A stretch of 64,000 bases of DNA from Campylorhamphus procurvoides (lineage: Eukaryota > Chordata > Aves > Passeriformes > Dendrocolaptidae): NCBI GenBank assembly GCA_013396655.1, contig WBMV01004893.1:1-64000 (forward strand), read 5' to 3'. Every line of letters starts with the position of its first letter. The stretch's first letter is position 1. Positions 41,301-51,213 of the stretch are shown one piece after another. The notes beneath the pieces were generated by a model. It had not been told where the DNA came from. It did not search any database and was given only the letters and a program-made list of their open reading frames with translations. Made by a program: the position numbers and the translations under genes.

Positions 41301-44300
41301 AACTTTTAAATTATTTATGATTGAGATTGTCTGCACTTGATCTGCAGTAATCTTTCCTTAAGTAAAAAATAGGTTTTTCTACATTGGGTTGTTTTTTTGT
41401 TGTTTTTTTTTTTCTTTTTACAGGGACCTTTCCATGTAATACCTCCTAGCTCTCAAATTACAAATGTGCAGTAATCAGTCAAAGTCTTGCTTGGACTAAA
41501 GGCATGAGCAATACTATAGATTCAATTATATATCCAAAATGGTTTAGTGGATTAGCTATTTAGTGCACACTTTGGCTGCAATGCAGTATAGTCTGTTGCT
41601 ACATATTTCATAAACCTCTAACTATTTTAATTAATTTCACATAGAACTGAACAGAAACCAGAGTATTCACTTATGGAAAAGTCTGCTGCTTTAAAATGTA
41701 AGAGTCCAATGAAAAATAAGCAGTATATATGTTTAGCTGAAAGAAAAGCCATGGTACAATGATGGTTTTAAATCAACTGAAATATTTCTTTTGTTCTAAC
41801 AGCTTAGACATTTTTGGAAGACCTAAAAATTGAAAATGGGCCAATTTCAGGGAAAGATAACATAACTTTTAAATAAATTTTTAAAAATGAATACAGAGAT
41901 AAAATAGTGGTAGTACATGCACCACCTTTTCTAGTAGCAATGAGAATTTTCATATGAATAATCATATTGTTCCAGTCTGTAGTGAAATGTATTTTCCTTA
42001 TAAAAAAGCTTTTCTAAAGTATGCCTGTAAGATGAAAGTGATTTCACAGTAAGTGTGCTATGAAATTTGTTGTAGTCACACTTTTTGATTTAATAACACA
42101 CTAACAGAAAAAAATGATGCATCAGAGTTAATTAAGTTATCTTCCATTATATATTTTAAGGCAAGTTGTGATTTCCTGTTCTTACACTGGGCCCTTAGTG
42201 TAAATAGAAGTAACCCAGAAACCCTTCAACTTACACAGTTCATTTTCCAGAGTATATTTGATCATTTACAGCATCTCAATTTTTTGTCCTGTCCATCCCT
42301 CTATTGCCACCATATAGTGCTGCACCTCCTGTATATTAATGTACTTTTGCATAACTGTGACTTTACTTTATGAATGTAGAAAATTCAGACTGATATTGAT
42401 TAGAGGTTATTTATATAGTGCTGAACAAAATCCCTGAAACAAAATGTGGAGTATGATAATTTCTACATGACAGACAATGGTGGCATTGCCATTATAACCT
42501 TTGATTCAAAACCAATGGTCAGGCACTTGTAGATGACAAAAACACATCCTCTGCCAAACCCATGGTCTTTCTACATCCTATGCAACAGAAAACCTATCTA
42601 GTGTATATAAGGTTTGTTTAGATTTAGAAGTCAAGTTCCATATGAAAATAGGATTGACACTTGAAATAGATTAATTTCACCAAATGTTGGAGCTATAAAA
42701 GTTAGGTAACTGGTGTAAAATAACTTGGGAAGAAACACAACTTGATGAGTGTTTCATTTAATTTGTCATGCACAACCATCTTAAAATAAGATGAGTCATT
42801 CACTGACATGGAGCTTTCTTTTCACACACGCTACAGGGAAAGCTAAGCTTTGATTTGAGAGCTAGGCTTAGGTGGGTAAAACCAGTAGAGACAAAATCCA
42901 CATATAGAAGTTTAAGGTTTTTTGCTTCTTCTGATCAGAAATTTATTCTTCAGATTTTAGGAAGGAGATAGCAGGAAGAACAGAACAAGAAAGAAGGAGG
43001 AATAAATGAGCACCACACTCTTCCTAGTCACAATTCCTGGTTACCTTGTTGATTTAATCTCCTTTTGCATGCTGGTAAGCAATCAAATGAAAGCTCAAAA
43101 TGCTTTACCATACCTGATTGTGGACTTTGTTTGGGGATTTTGGCTGCTGCTTCAGGGCTGGAGGTGGCACGCACACGCTGATTGGCAGAATTGTGGATGC
43201 TACTTGGAACAGCTGCTGAGATGTTTTTACGAGGTTTCATGTCTTGCAACCACATTGGGGATGCCTCAAAGGCTTGCATTCGCCGAGAGTGGCTGTTAGC
43301 ATTGACTTTGAGATATGCCTGGGCCTTGTATTCCTGAAGGTCTCCATAGTTGGCATCAGTAACCCTGCACTCATACAAGCCTTCATCCTTTTTCCTCACT
43401 TTTGAAATCTGCAGCTTGTGGGAGATGTCATTCCCTTGTACTTTCACTGTCTGCAAATTTTCCAGGAAAAAAAATAGAAAAAAGAAACAAAAATGTTGTC
43501 AGAATTTTTTCTTTCTCTGGAAAGACTCTACTGACGTAGTGCCAAATGAATCAATGGTGTGATCCTGCTTTCTGCAGGGAAGTTACAACAAGGATGAGTA
43601 TGGCTAATTGTATCTATGAGCATGCCTGACATCCTCTTCCCAAATCTGCTTAGATGGTTTGCTCTGAAATGTAATTAGCCTCAGACAAACAATCCAAACT
43701 ACCATGCTCATTCTAATTAATTGCTTAAGATCATGAACATCCTTAATGAGCTTTCTTATGTAAACCTAGTATCTGTGCACTTCACTGGTTAAACCTTTCC
43801 AGTTAGTTGGCTTTATTGAATAATTCAGTTTTTGAACTAGTGCATTAGCAATTTTGCTGGAGATGTTTGCCAAGATTTAAACTACATTAACAACTATTTA
43901 TTAGATTAGCTTGTACTATTCACTACATTGAAACTGTATATTTGACAGCCAGTTTGTATTCTTCAAGTGTGTCCAAATCCTTGGTACATTTTTTTTGTTA
44001 ATGGTAATGAGACATCTTGTGTCAGGTGGTCCCTTTTGTCTTGTTTATTTAAGTATGTACTTATTGTAAGTTATATATCAGTACTTATTCAGGATAATTT
44101 TAAGACTTGTCAGCTAAACAAATGACTTCTGATTTATTTTTAATTGGTTCTAATATCTGAGGGCAAGATAACATATTTTTGTTTCAGATAATTAAAACAC
44201 ATGAGTAAATTATACATCCAGAAATATGTGATAGGTATTAAGATGCATTGGGAAAAGTCAACAGAGATTCCTTTCTGTATGTTCATCACTTTAGAGAATT

Positions 44301-47300
44301 TATATTTAATTAATTTTCTATTACCCTCTATCTGAATTAATATCTGTTGCCCCACAGGAAGCCAGTTGAAATGTATTCAGTGGGATATAAAACTTCAGCT
44401 GTGAAGAACTTCTGAATCTGGTTTACTTTCACCATTACACAAACATGGATGCAAAGGCTGCTTTGTGTCCTATCAATGACAGGAAATAAGGGTTGTATAC
44501 AAGATGATGTATACATGGTAGCTTGCAAAAGAACTGCTAGACTGAAGCTAGGCACATATTAGTGATGATTGTACAACACATAGCTTGGCATATGTAGTCA
44601 CCAGTGTTGGCAAAGCACCTATTCTGCCTGCTTGATAAATTGAAGAGCAATACTTGCGAATATGTTATTGCATTAAAGTACTGGATGGACTTTATAGTCT
44701 GTTGTGTTGTACTCAGCTCTGAATTTATACTTGGCAAACTGAGTTGAAAGTATGGATTGCACACTTACAGACATAATCTATGTGATATTAATTACAGGGA
44801 AAGCGTTGGATAGTTATTTAAACCATATTCAATAATAATATATCTCTTCTGTTCATCAAAAGGATTAAAGAAGTTTCATATGAATGGAAAGAGGATTTGT
44901 AGGTCACACTGTGCCTTCATTTGTTCCCATGCAACAACCACAAAGTTGTGTTGCATAGCACTGGTGAAAAACAGAATTGATTTTGTCTTTTGCATTTGAA
45001 ATTTAGAAACTGTTGCAGGCAACACATAGTATGTTTTCTATTTGTGCTTGGTGTAATTCAGCACACATTTAGTATATTTTTGCATTTCTTTAAGGATTTA
45101 CTAAATGCACTTAAAAGTTTTCATGATGACAATTTACAGTAATACTAAAGGAGGCACTGAGTACGACTTCAAAAAAAAAAAGGCTACATTTGTAAAAAGT
45201 GGATTTTGACATCTATGTAATTTTGATGGGATTTTTTATTAGAAATATAAAATAAATGCTTTCTGCAAACTTATAGGAACACTATAAATGCACCATCACG
45301 TATATTATCATGTATAATGAAAGAGATTTGTAACTTCAAAGATGAGACAAGCTTTACAGGCTATATTTATGGATTACTAACATTTTCAATGAGCAAGTAT
45401 TGATAAGGAATGATTTGTCTGTTTGTCCTATGTTTAGTGGAACAGTATCCAAAGACCACACATGGGTCTCATTTGTAAGACAGTCTACAAATCTAGCCAA
45501 GGATATGGTCCATGACACAAATTATTTATAGTGTATGGTGAGAAGTATCATAGGAAATGAAAGTATGGCTAGAATATGTATTGTTTTCCATATCTGTAGA
45601 TCCAGTGTATCTGAATTCTTGTTTATAAATGCCCTTCAGCTACACCTAGCTGTACTTTGACCTGATGGTAGTTATTTGGTTAGTGTATTTGTAGGCATCA
45701 AAAAGCAGCAGAGTAAAGGATTTAACAGAAATTATTCGCCTCTATTTGTTGCTGTTCTAAGCTTTGCTGGTACTTAGAGCCCTGGCTTAAGTTAAAAAGC
45801 ACTTCCAAAGGGATTGTGCTGGAGAAAGGGAAAACCCCTCTGGGCTCATAGGGAATACTCATGCTGCAATATCTGCTAAGTATCTGTGTCTTTCCACTGC
45901 AGTGAGCACCTCACCATGACCCGATCACCATACATTTCTCGGGATGCTGAGGGAGGAAGGTCTGAGCTATTCTGAGGTCAGGAACAGCCCTGTGGCTGTG
46001 CCTGACTCAGGTCATGAGTCTGCTGAGGGAGGCATCTCTTCCCTGGACAAGGGCTGGAGCAATGCTGCTCATATTTCTGTTGCGACAACATTCTGATTTA
46101 ATCTCAAAAGAGCAGACTGGTAAATCTGATGTCAAAATGCCACTTCCCTAAAACAGAGACTCAGTGGCCAAGAGTGAAGATTACTCCCAACAGGGAGATC
46201 TTGTCCAAAACCTTTCTGAGCTTATTTTCTGCCAGAGGGTATGGCCCTGGGAAAGCACCCATTTAAGCAGTTGCGTGCCCGGCTAAAGAAAAGTGCAGCT
46301 TCACGGCCAAATTCAGCGAACTTAGAACCAGTTTTGGAGTGCTAAGGCAGACTCAGCAGCTGCCCAGGTATGAAAACAAGAGGTATAAGGATAGGTGCAG
46401 GCTGTCTGCTTCACAGAGTACAAACAGGGTCTGTCAATGCTCTAGTGCCTGTGCTGCACTGGCAGGTGCCTCCATGCCCAGGGGCGTGGGGGGCCGCATG
46501 GGGCAGGGCTGTCCTGGCACCCCGGGCCAGGGCCGGCAAGAAAGAAGTCAGAGAATCATAGAACCAACTGTTTAGGTGGGAAAAGACCTCTAAGATCATG
46601 TAGTCCAACCGCTGAGCTGCGGGCTGCCAGTCCCTGCCTCCTGCGGCGCGGATGGGGCGGGGATGCGGGGCACGAACAGGCTCGGTGGTGGCTCTGCCTG
46701 GCGAAGGGACCCCCGCCCGGAGGGGGCTGCCCGCACCCCGCGGCGACACTTACGCTGATCTTCGTGCCGTCGCTGTCCAGGTCCCGCTCGGGCAGCAGCT
46801 CCACCTGCAGGGAGAGCAGCGCCGCTGTGGGTCGCCGGCCCCCGCTCCCACCCCGCTCCCGGCCCGCTCCCAACCCCGCTCCCACCCCGCTCCCACCCCA
46901 CTGCCGAGCCCGTGGAGCGGCGCGGCGCGTCTGCCACCTGCAGGCGGCGGCGGGGACAGCCTGGGACAGCCGGGACACCCTGGGACACCCTGGGACAGCT
47001 GGGACAGCCTGNNNNNNNNNNNNNNNNNNNNNNNNNNNNNNNNNNNNNNNNNNNNNNNNNNNNNNNNNNNNNNNNNNNNNNNNNNNNNNNNNNNNNNNNN
47101 NNNNNNNNNNNNNNNNNNNNNNNNNNNNNNNNNNNNNNNNNNNNNNNNNNNNNNNNNNNNNNNNNNNNNNNNNNNNNNNNNNNNNNNNNNNNCTGGGACA
47201 GCCAGGACAGCCTGGGACAGCGGAGACAGCCAGGATATCCTGGGACAGCTGGGACACCCTGGGACAGCTGGGACAGCCAGGACAGCCTGGGACAGCGGAG

Positions 47301-50300
47301 ACAGCCGGGACAGTGGGGACAGCCGAGGGGCGCTGCCCCGCCGAGCCACATCCCGCCCGCATCGCATGGGCGTCCCTTCTGGGCATCTGAATGGCGAGGG
47401 CGGTGCGGGGGGAACAGCGGAGGGGGAGAGCAGCGTCCCCAGGGGCAGTGTAAGTGGACATGGCCCCTCCTGTTCCGCTCGGAAGGATGAAACTGCGCTG
47501 TTGTATTATTTTGGGGTTTTTTGCTTCTTTTGGGTCATTGGTTCCCTCCTGCTTCCCCGACCCCCTCCAAGTGTGTGCCCTCCTGTGGCAGCTACACAAG
47601 GCTGCCAACTCGACTGTGCTAGCTGTAAATAGGAGGGCATGTGTAGGATCTTGCCACTCGGGAAATAAAAAATTCCCACAAGGAGCAGTCTTTGAACAGC
47701 TGATTTTCAAAGGGAAAATCTAAGAGAGGAAGAGAAAATAATAATAAAAAACTAAAAAACGAAGGGGAAAAAATTAGGCTTTGGAAAACCTGTGAGGTTT
47801 TGTGAACATCCCTAGCTGCATTCTGGAAGTGATAGGCACCTAAGGCACCATTCCTTGAGGTGAGCATTTTTGTCTGCAGGTTCCTGCACAGTTATTTCAT
47901 GGTCAAAATTAAGTCCCTGGAGAGATACAGAACATCTCTCTGATCCTTCCCTCTGCTCTCCCCTTCTTTCCTTCTCCCTTTCCTCTCCACCTCTTCCGTG
48001 GTAATCTCCAGGTGGCTTGAGGACTCTGTGGCAGAGGATCAGTACCTGAGCGCCTGTCACCTCAGCTCCAGCCTCTTGGTCCTCAGCTGCCCGCAGAAAC
48101 CACCACTGGATTTCGAGGTACACTGAAGTGGAGCCACTTTGAAAAGCACAAGACATCTCCACGTTCTGTCCTTCAGTGGCTGTGACATTTCGGGGAAACT
48201 CCGTGAATTTTGCTGCAACACAAATGCATAATATGTTGGGGTCTCTTGCTACCTACTGATTGTTTATGCTCTGCTTTTTGTGTTGCCTTTTTTATCATTT
48301 CTCCTTCCCTCCCATTTTTTAATTTCTCTGTTTTCTCTCTCATTCCCCCTCTTTTCTATTTTTTTCCCCCAGTTTCCCACACATTATGTTCCCCAATTTC
48401 TCTCACATCCAGGTATGTTTTTCCTCCCTTATGCACAAATCCACTCTCTTTACACTCTCAGCTCTGCTCATGGGAAGTGCTATAAACCCCACTGCTTATT
48501 CCCATGGGCTAGTGAAGTTTCATGTAATTAGGTCTGAATACCCTTGGGCAGAATACAGTATTTCACCAGACTCACTGAGGGATTTTGTGCAAGACCAGTT
48601 TAGGAGAGGAAAAAAATCAGACTGATTTATTGTATTTTGGAGGGCTGAGCTGGAGACCTGTAAATTGTCAAACCTTCTGCAGCCAGCTGAAGCAGCTGTT
48701 GGCACGGGAACCCTCTGGGCACTCTTCTGAGGTGTATGTTACAATCACGCATCAAATGTCCATTTCAAAGGCTTTATCTGAATTAGTCACCGTTTCTCAG
48801 AACCTCTGCTTGCATAAACAGTTCATCTTCTGTTTCTCAGTCCTAATAGACACTTTCTAGAGCTAACCTTCATATTTGTATCCCAGTCCTTTAATAAACA
48901 AGATCTGCCCATTTCAGTGTACCACTGCTAGGTTTAAAAGCTAATCCAGGACATCAGTATTCCAGGGCATCAAAAATTGTTTAAGTCTCAGTCTTTACCT
49001 CCTTCTTGTCCTCTCCTATAACTCACTTTAAAATTGTGCAATGTAATGGATCAAGATAGTCAAGTAAGGGGGACTACAGACAAACAATGTAATAAATACA
49101 CTCTGTGTTTTAAGAAGAGGAAAATTTGGAAAGACACTGCAATGTCGCTTTCTATTATGCATTGTTAACAGATTGATCAGAGCATATTATGATGCAAAGG
49201 AAAGGCAGTGAGAAGGAAATATTGCTCGCTGTCTCCTCCCCTCTTCCTCTCTGTCCAGTCTCCCTAGCCAACCTGGAATTGGTGGGATAATTTGATAACC
49301 AGTGCTACTTCTCCTTCTCCATATATTTGTGCCTGGCAACGAATACTTTCAAAACCGCTACCTTTGCATTTCAGGGTGTCCCCTTTTCTGACCCCCACCT
49401 CCACCAGTCACCGAGTTAAACTGGCAAATTGACCGTGCATTTTGCGTGTTTGGGGCTAGTAAGTTTGCTTTGGGGCTTTTTTTCCCCCTGTTTGCTCGTT
49501 CTGTCCCCTCCTGGTCAATGCGCGTGAGTGGCGTGGGGACACGGAGGGGATATACAGACAGCATCCTCCCCGATGGCACCGCCAAGCGCAAAGCCGGCAG
49601 GGAGCGGCGGGCAGGGAGGGGGGGCGGCGGCCGGAGGGGGCACCAGGCGGGGGCACCAGCCGGGCAGGGAGCGGGGGCGGCCCGGCAGGATCTGTCCATG
49701 GTGCTGACAGCATCGCCGCAGCCGCGGAGTCCCAAACAACCCGCTCCTGCGGCGCCGGGGCTGCTTGAAATGCAAGGCGCGCCTTTCGGCGGAGAGGGAG
49801 GGAGAGAGGGAGGGAGGAAGGCGGCGGAGATGGGGGGAGGTATTCAGAGAAGTCGATTTTGTCTTTTTTCTCCTTTTTTTTTTTCTTTTTTGGTAGAGGA
49901 AGAACGGTAGAAATACACAGTCACAGAATCGAAATGAAGGTCTGACTCGGAGGATTGCAGGATAATAAGGGAGGAAAGGGAACACAGCACGAGAGGAGAC
50001 TGCAACATCTTAAGGAAAGCAGTAGATTTAGCCTTCCAGTACTTTGTCTAAATGCAATAATTATGCATGCACGGGTAGGTCTTTCTTGTATGCGTACATG
50101 CCTACATACAAACAGGCAGAACACAAACACATTCATGACCATTCCCCAAAACCCCTTTACTCTCATGAAAAGTGCATGTTATTTCCCTCTTTGCAGTCAA
50201 GTAAAGAGAGCTTGTTATATTTCTACTTTGAGGAAACTTCTCACTTCTTTTCCTATTTACAGACAATTTTTAAAATTAAATGTAAACCTGACGTTTTGTG

Positions 50301-50493
50301 CCCTCATTTCTTATCCATTTTGCTTGTTATGTTTTTCCCCTTTCTTCTTTTGCCCCCCCTTTCTCCCCCCTAATGNAAAACCACACACGCATATTTGACA
50401 ATAAGGGATCTTACCTTGGGTAGAAAGTCCTTGTTGAATATACATAACTGAAAAGAAAATGAATCCAACATAAGCTAGAAAGATCCCCATCAT
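26282..50493 (-). CDS. VSTM2A: VSTM2A, secreted V-set immunoglobulin-domain protein (five coding exons)
   Basis: Coding sequence is complement(join(26282..26370, 43114..43450, 46754..46804, 48046..48212, 50415..50493)). All junctions are GT-AG, phases match (1, 0, 0, 1), and it encodes 240 residues, equal to the human length as I remember it. Residues 1-24 or so are a hydrophobic signal peptide. Residues about 28-150 form a V-set Ig domain with Cys48, a Trp pair at 63-64, the DEGLYEC motif at 121-127 and Cys127 as disulphide partner. Sequons are Asn35 (NVT) and Asn175 (NIS). Residues 155-240 are a basic, Ser/Pro/Lys-rich tail. Despite the family name, the only hydrophobic segment is the N-terminal one, so a secreted protein is expected. 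Published work on the mammalian protein links it to preadipocyte commitment through BMP signalling and to Wnt antagonism through LRP6. Those roles are carried over by homology. Identification rests on recall of the family sequence, including the conserved [20 protein letters not shown] stretch. Confidence 0.95.
31741..31917. repeat. Long G/T-rich low-complexity tract in VSTM2A intron 4
   Basis: About 177 bases of GGTTTT, GTTTG and TTGG units on the plus strand with only a few C or A bases. In the VSTM2A transcript it would read as an A/C-rich run. Open frames across it (Trp, Phe, Gly, Leu and Val only) are by-products of composition. Confidence 0.9.
36074..36130. repeat. Imperfect CAG-like trinucleotide stretch in intron 4
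   Basis: Interrupted runs of CAACAACAGCAG and GACAGCAGCAGAA, then GGCAGCAGAAG. It is not part of any supported exon. Confidence 0.6.
42942..42947 (-). terminator. VSTM2A: Candidate intronic polyadenylation signal for a read-through VSTM2A isoform
   Basis: An AATAAA on the minus strand lies about 80 nt beyond the in-frame TGA (43028-43030) that ends the read-through from exon 4. It would allow a shorter transcript ending in intron 4. No clear GU-rich downstream element is visible, so the support is positional only. Confidence 0.35.
43114..43450 (-). CDS. VSTM2A: VSTM2A coding exon 4 (second half of V-set domain and linker)
   Basis: Encodes residues 100-211, from [14 protein letters not shown] to KIPKQSPQS, plus one base. 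It supplies the F-strand motif DEGLYEC with Cys127, the G strand ([11 protein letters not shown]), the conserved [16 protein letters not shown] block and sequon Asn175. A strong pyrimidine tract precedes the acceptor TTTGCAG|ACA. The donor is TCAG|GTATGG at 43113-43112. The same frame stays open past this donor to a TGA at 43028-43030, giving a possible alternative end. Confidence 0.95.
43451..46753 (-). other. VSTM2A: VSTM2A intron 3
   Basis: 3303 bases. Apart from a CR1 fragment close to exon 3 (46551-46640) and the GC-rich margin beside it, I see only AT-rich unique-looking sequence. No additional exon is supported. Confidence 0.85.
46551..46640 (-). mobile_element. CR1 LINE 3'-end fragment, reverse orientation
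   Basis: Reads GAGAATCATAGAACCA, then AGGTGGGAAAAGACCTCTAA and GATCATGTAGTCCAACC, the inverted CR1 tail. The similarity fades after about 46612 but may extend to 46640 (CTGCCAGTCCCTGCC). It lies in intron 3, 114 nt or more beyond the exon 3 donor. Confidence 0.85.
46754..46804 (-). CDS. VSTM2A: VSTM2A coding exon 3 (51-nt in-frame exon)
   Basis: Encodes residues 83-99, [17 protein letters not shown], an acidic segment in the middle of the V-set fold. The acceptor is CTGCAG|GTGGAG and the donor AGC|GTAAGT, a full consensus match. The exon is 51 nt in phase 0 at both ends, so skipping it would keep the frame and remove exactly 17 residues. It is more GC-rich than the other exons and lies inside a GC-rich, repeat-dense block. 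Confidence 0.94.
46841..46903. repeat. CCCGCTCCCACC minisatellite beside exon 3
   Basis: About five irregular 11-12 bp units on the plus strand, 37-99 nt from the exon 3 acceptor. On the coding (minus) strand it reads as repeated GGGG and GGG runs with 2-4 base loops, which meets the usual pattern for a G-quadruplex. Confidence 0.85.
46951..47325. repeat. GGGACAGCCT-type minisatellite containing an assembly gap
   Basis: Tandem 10-11 bp units (CTGGGACAGC, CGGGACACCC, CAGGACAGCC) on both sides of the gap. On the right a 75-bp higher-order period is visible: the block at 47193 recurs at 47268 with the same internal variants, including CGGAGACAGCC. The array probably continues through the gap. 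Open frames across it (Ala-Val-Pro and Gly-Cys-Pro rich) are artefacts. Confidence 0.93.
47012..47192. other. Assembly gap (181 N)
   Basis: Unresolved bases inside the minisatellite. The real array length is unknown. Confidence 0.98.
48046..48212 (-). CDS. VSTM2A: VSTM2A coding exon 2 (first half of V-set domain)
   Basis: Encodes residues 27-82, from [15 protein letters not shown] to EVTGAQ. It carries the first disulphide cysteine (Cys48), the tryptophans at 63-64 (IQWWF) and sequon Asn35. The acceptor is TGTGTTGCAG|CA. The donor is CAG|GTACTG, which is weak at +4 to +6 compared with the other donors in this gene. The segment [14 protein letters not shown] (68-81) looks like the least conserved part of the domain. 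Confidence 0.94.
48213..50414 (-). other. VSTM2A: VSTM2A intron 1
   Basis: 2202 bases between exons 1 and 2. It contains the CpG-rich island, C/T-rich stretches near 48290-48400 (plus strand) and 50330-50371, and a single N at 50376. No coding exon is supported. Open frames in the island have no family resemblance. Confidence 0.85.
49517..49845. promoter_or_regulatory. CpG-rich island inside VSTM2A intron 1
   Basis: About 330 bases with dense CpG dinucleotides and long G runs on the plus strand (for example 49615-49680), then a G/A-rich stretch (49790-49830), in an otherwise AT-rich region. The island lies 570-900 bases downstream of the coding part of exon 1, not over it. It could be the main or an alternative promoter or an enhancer. 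The plus strand has several quadruplex-type G runs. No splice-supported exon was identified in it. Confidence 0.7.
50415..50493 (-). CDS. VSTM2A: VSTM2A coding exon 1 (signal peptide)
   Basis: Encodes residues 1-26, starting [14 protein letters not shown] and ending STQ plus one base of the next codon. Two ATGs are adjacent (50493 and 50490). The first is taken as the start because the family begins Met-Met; the second has the stronger initiation context (A at -3, G at +4). The donor reads CAAG|GTAAGA, a near-consensus site. The exon ends in phase 1 and joins exon 2 to make Ala27. A single unresolved N lies 39 bases into the intron at 50376. Confidence 0.93.
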
Positions 50494-50508
50494 TCCAAGA
50501 TGAAGAAG

Positions 50509-50514
50509 TCACAT
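50509..50514 (-). promoter_or_regulatory. VSTM2A: Start-stop upstream ORF (ATG-TGA) in the VSTM2A leader
   Basis: On the minus strand an ATG immediately followed by TGA sits 15 nt upstream of the main ATG. If the mRNA leader includes it, which is likely at this distance, it forms a minimal upstream ORF of one codon. Such elements can stall ribosomes and lower downstream initiation. The effect here is inference. Confidence 0.5.
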
Positions 50515-51117
50515 TAGGGTAACAAAAAAGCCAAAGGTGCCCTCAAAAAAGAAAGGACTGATATATGAGTGTATGTACGTATCTCTAAATATATGACCAG
50601 AAAGAAATTTGTAATGTTACAAAAAGGCTCTGTATTGTAGCCCTAGCTGCGACACTGGCAGCATTCTGCTACTCAGTGGAGTCTTTTTCTTTGAGAAGAG
50701 CGAGTATTGCAATACAGTGTGGTTCAGATGAGCTGTCTCAGGCGCTGTGTTGCTTGAAGTCCAGATTCAGACTAAAAAAAACACAAACCGTTGAAAAGTG
50801 GGTATCAGCTGCCTTCCGTGCCTTTTTTCAGCTACCTGGCAGCTTCGTCCAACGTCAGCTCTTGCTGCTCAGGATGTCGTGATGACTGCCCTCCCTACTC
50901 ACTGATCCAGCTTGGGAAGAGAGGAGTAGGGGAAAGAAAGGAGGGGGGGAGGGGGAAAAGAGAAGTCTACTGTGCTTGTATTGCTTCAACTTTTCCCTCT
51001 AATGGCTGCGATAATGTCTTTAACCCTTACCTCTCCCTCTCCAGTCTCTACACCTCTCCACCTGGTCTGACTTCTGCTGGCTCTGATGCTGGGGTAAAGC
51101 TGCCGGGTATAGGGGGT
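50515..51117 (-). promoter_or_regulatory. VSTM2A: Presumed 5' leader and proximal upstream region of VSTM2A
   Basis: This is the sequence directly 5' of the VSTM2A start on the minus strand. It is of moderate GC content, with few CpGs and no convincing TATA box or other open frame continuing into exon 1. It probably contains the untranslated leader and perhaps the transcription start, but nothing in the sequence fixes the start site. An untranslated exon further upstream remains possible. Confidence 0.35.
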
Positions 51118-51213
51118 TCTTTTTTGTTTGTTTGCTTGGTGGTTTTTTTGTTGGTTTGGTTTGGTTTTTGGTTTTTGGGGTTTTTGGGGGTTTTTTGGGT
51201 GTTTTTTTTTTTT
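51118..51213. repeat. G/T-rich low-complexity tract upstream of VSTM2A
   Basis: Plus-strand TTTGTTTGCTTGG and GGTTTGGTTTGG units followed by GGGGTTTTTGGGGG and a T run. It lies 0.6-0.7 kb upstream of the VSTM2A start codon. Confidence 0.88.

Larger units (their letters stand above)
26371..43113 (-). other. VSTM2A: VSTM2A intron 4 (16.7 kb)
   Basis: A long AT-rich intron bounded by TCAG|GTATGG and TTAAAG|CA. It contains a G/T-rich tract (31741-31917), an imperfect CAG-like stretch near 36074-36130 and scattered poly-T runs. Its first 86 bases carry the read-through frame. No nested gene or convincing alternative exon was recognised on either strand. Confidence 0.85.
46805..48045 (-). other. 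VSTM2A: VSTM2A intron 2, GC-rich with minisatellites and an assembly gap
   Basis: 1241 bases as assembled, including 181 N. The half next to exon 3 is GC- and CpG-rich (about 46640-47460 including flanks) and consists largely of two tandem-repeat blocks. The half next to exon 2 is ordinary sequence. The true length is unknown because of the gap. Confidence 0.85.

Noticed and set aside
46556..47710. Open frames of 192-384 codons on both strands crossing 46.6-47.7 kb
   Set aside because: They run through 181 N and through the minisatellite, whose units give Ala-Val-Pro or Gly-Thr-Ala-like repeats in any frame. The only true coding part here is the 51-nt exon 3.
49920..49935. CACAGAATCG, like an inverted CR1 octamer
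   Set aside because: A single octamer-like word without the conserved CR1 tail beside it.
49446..49985. Open frames of 85-156 codons in the intron 1 island
   Set aside because: High GC lowers stop-codon frequency on both strands. The products are low-complexity (Arg, Gly, Pro and Ser rich), without family resemblance or splice support.
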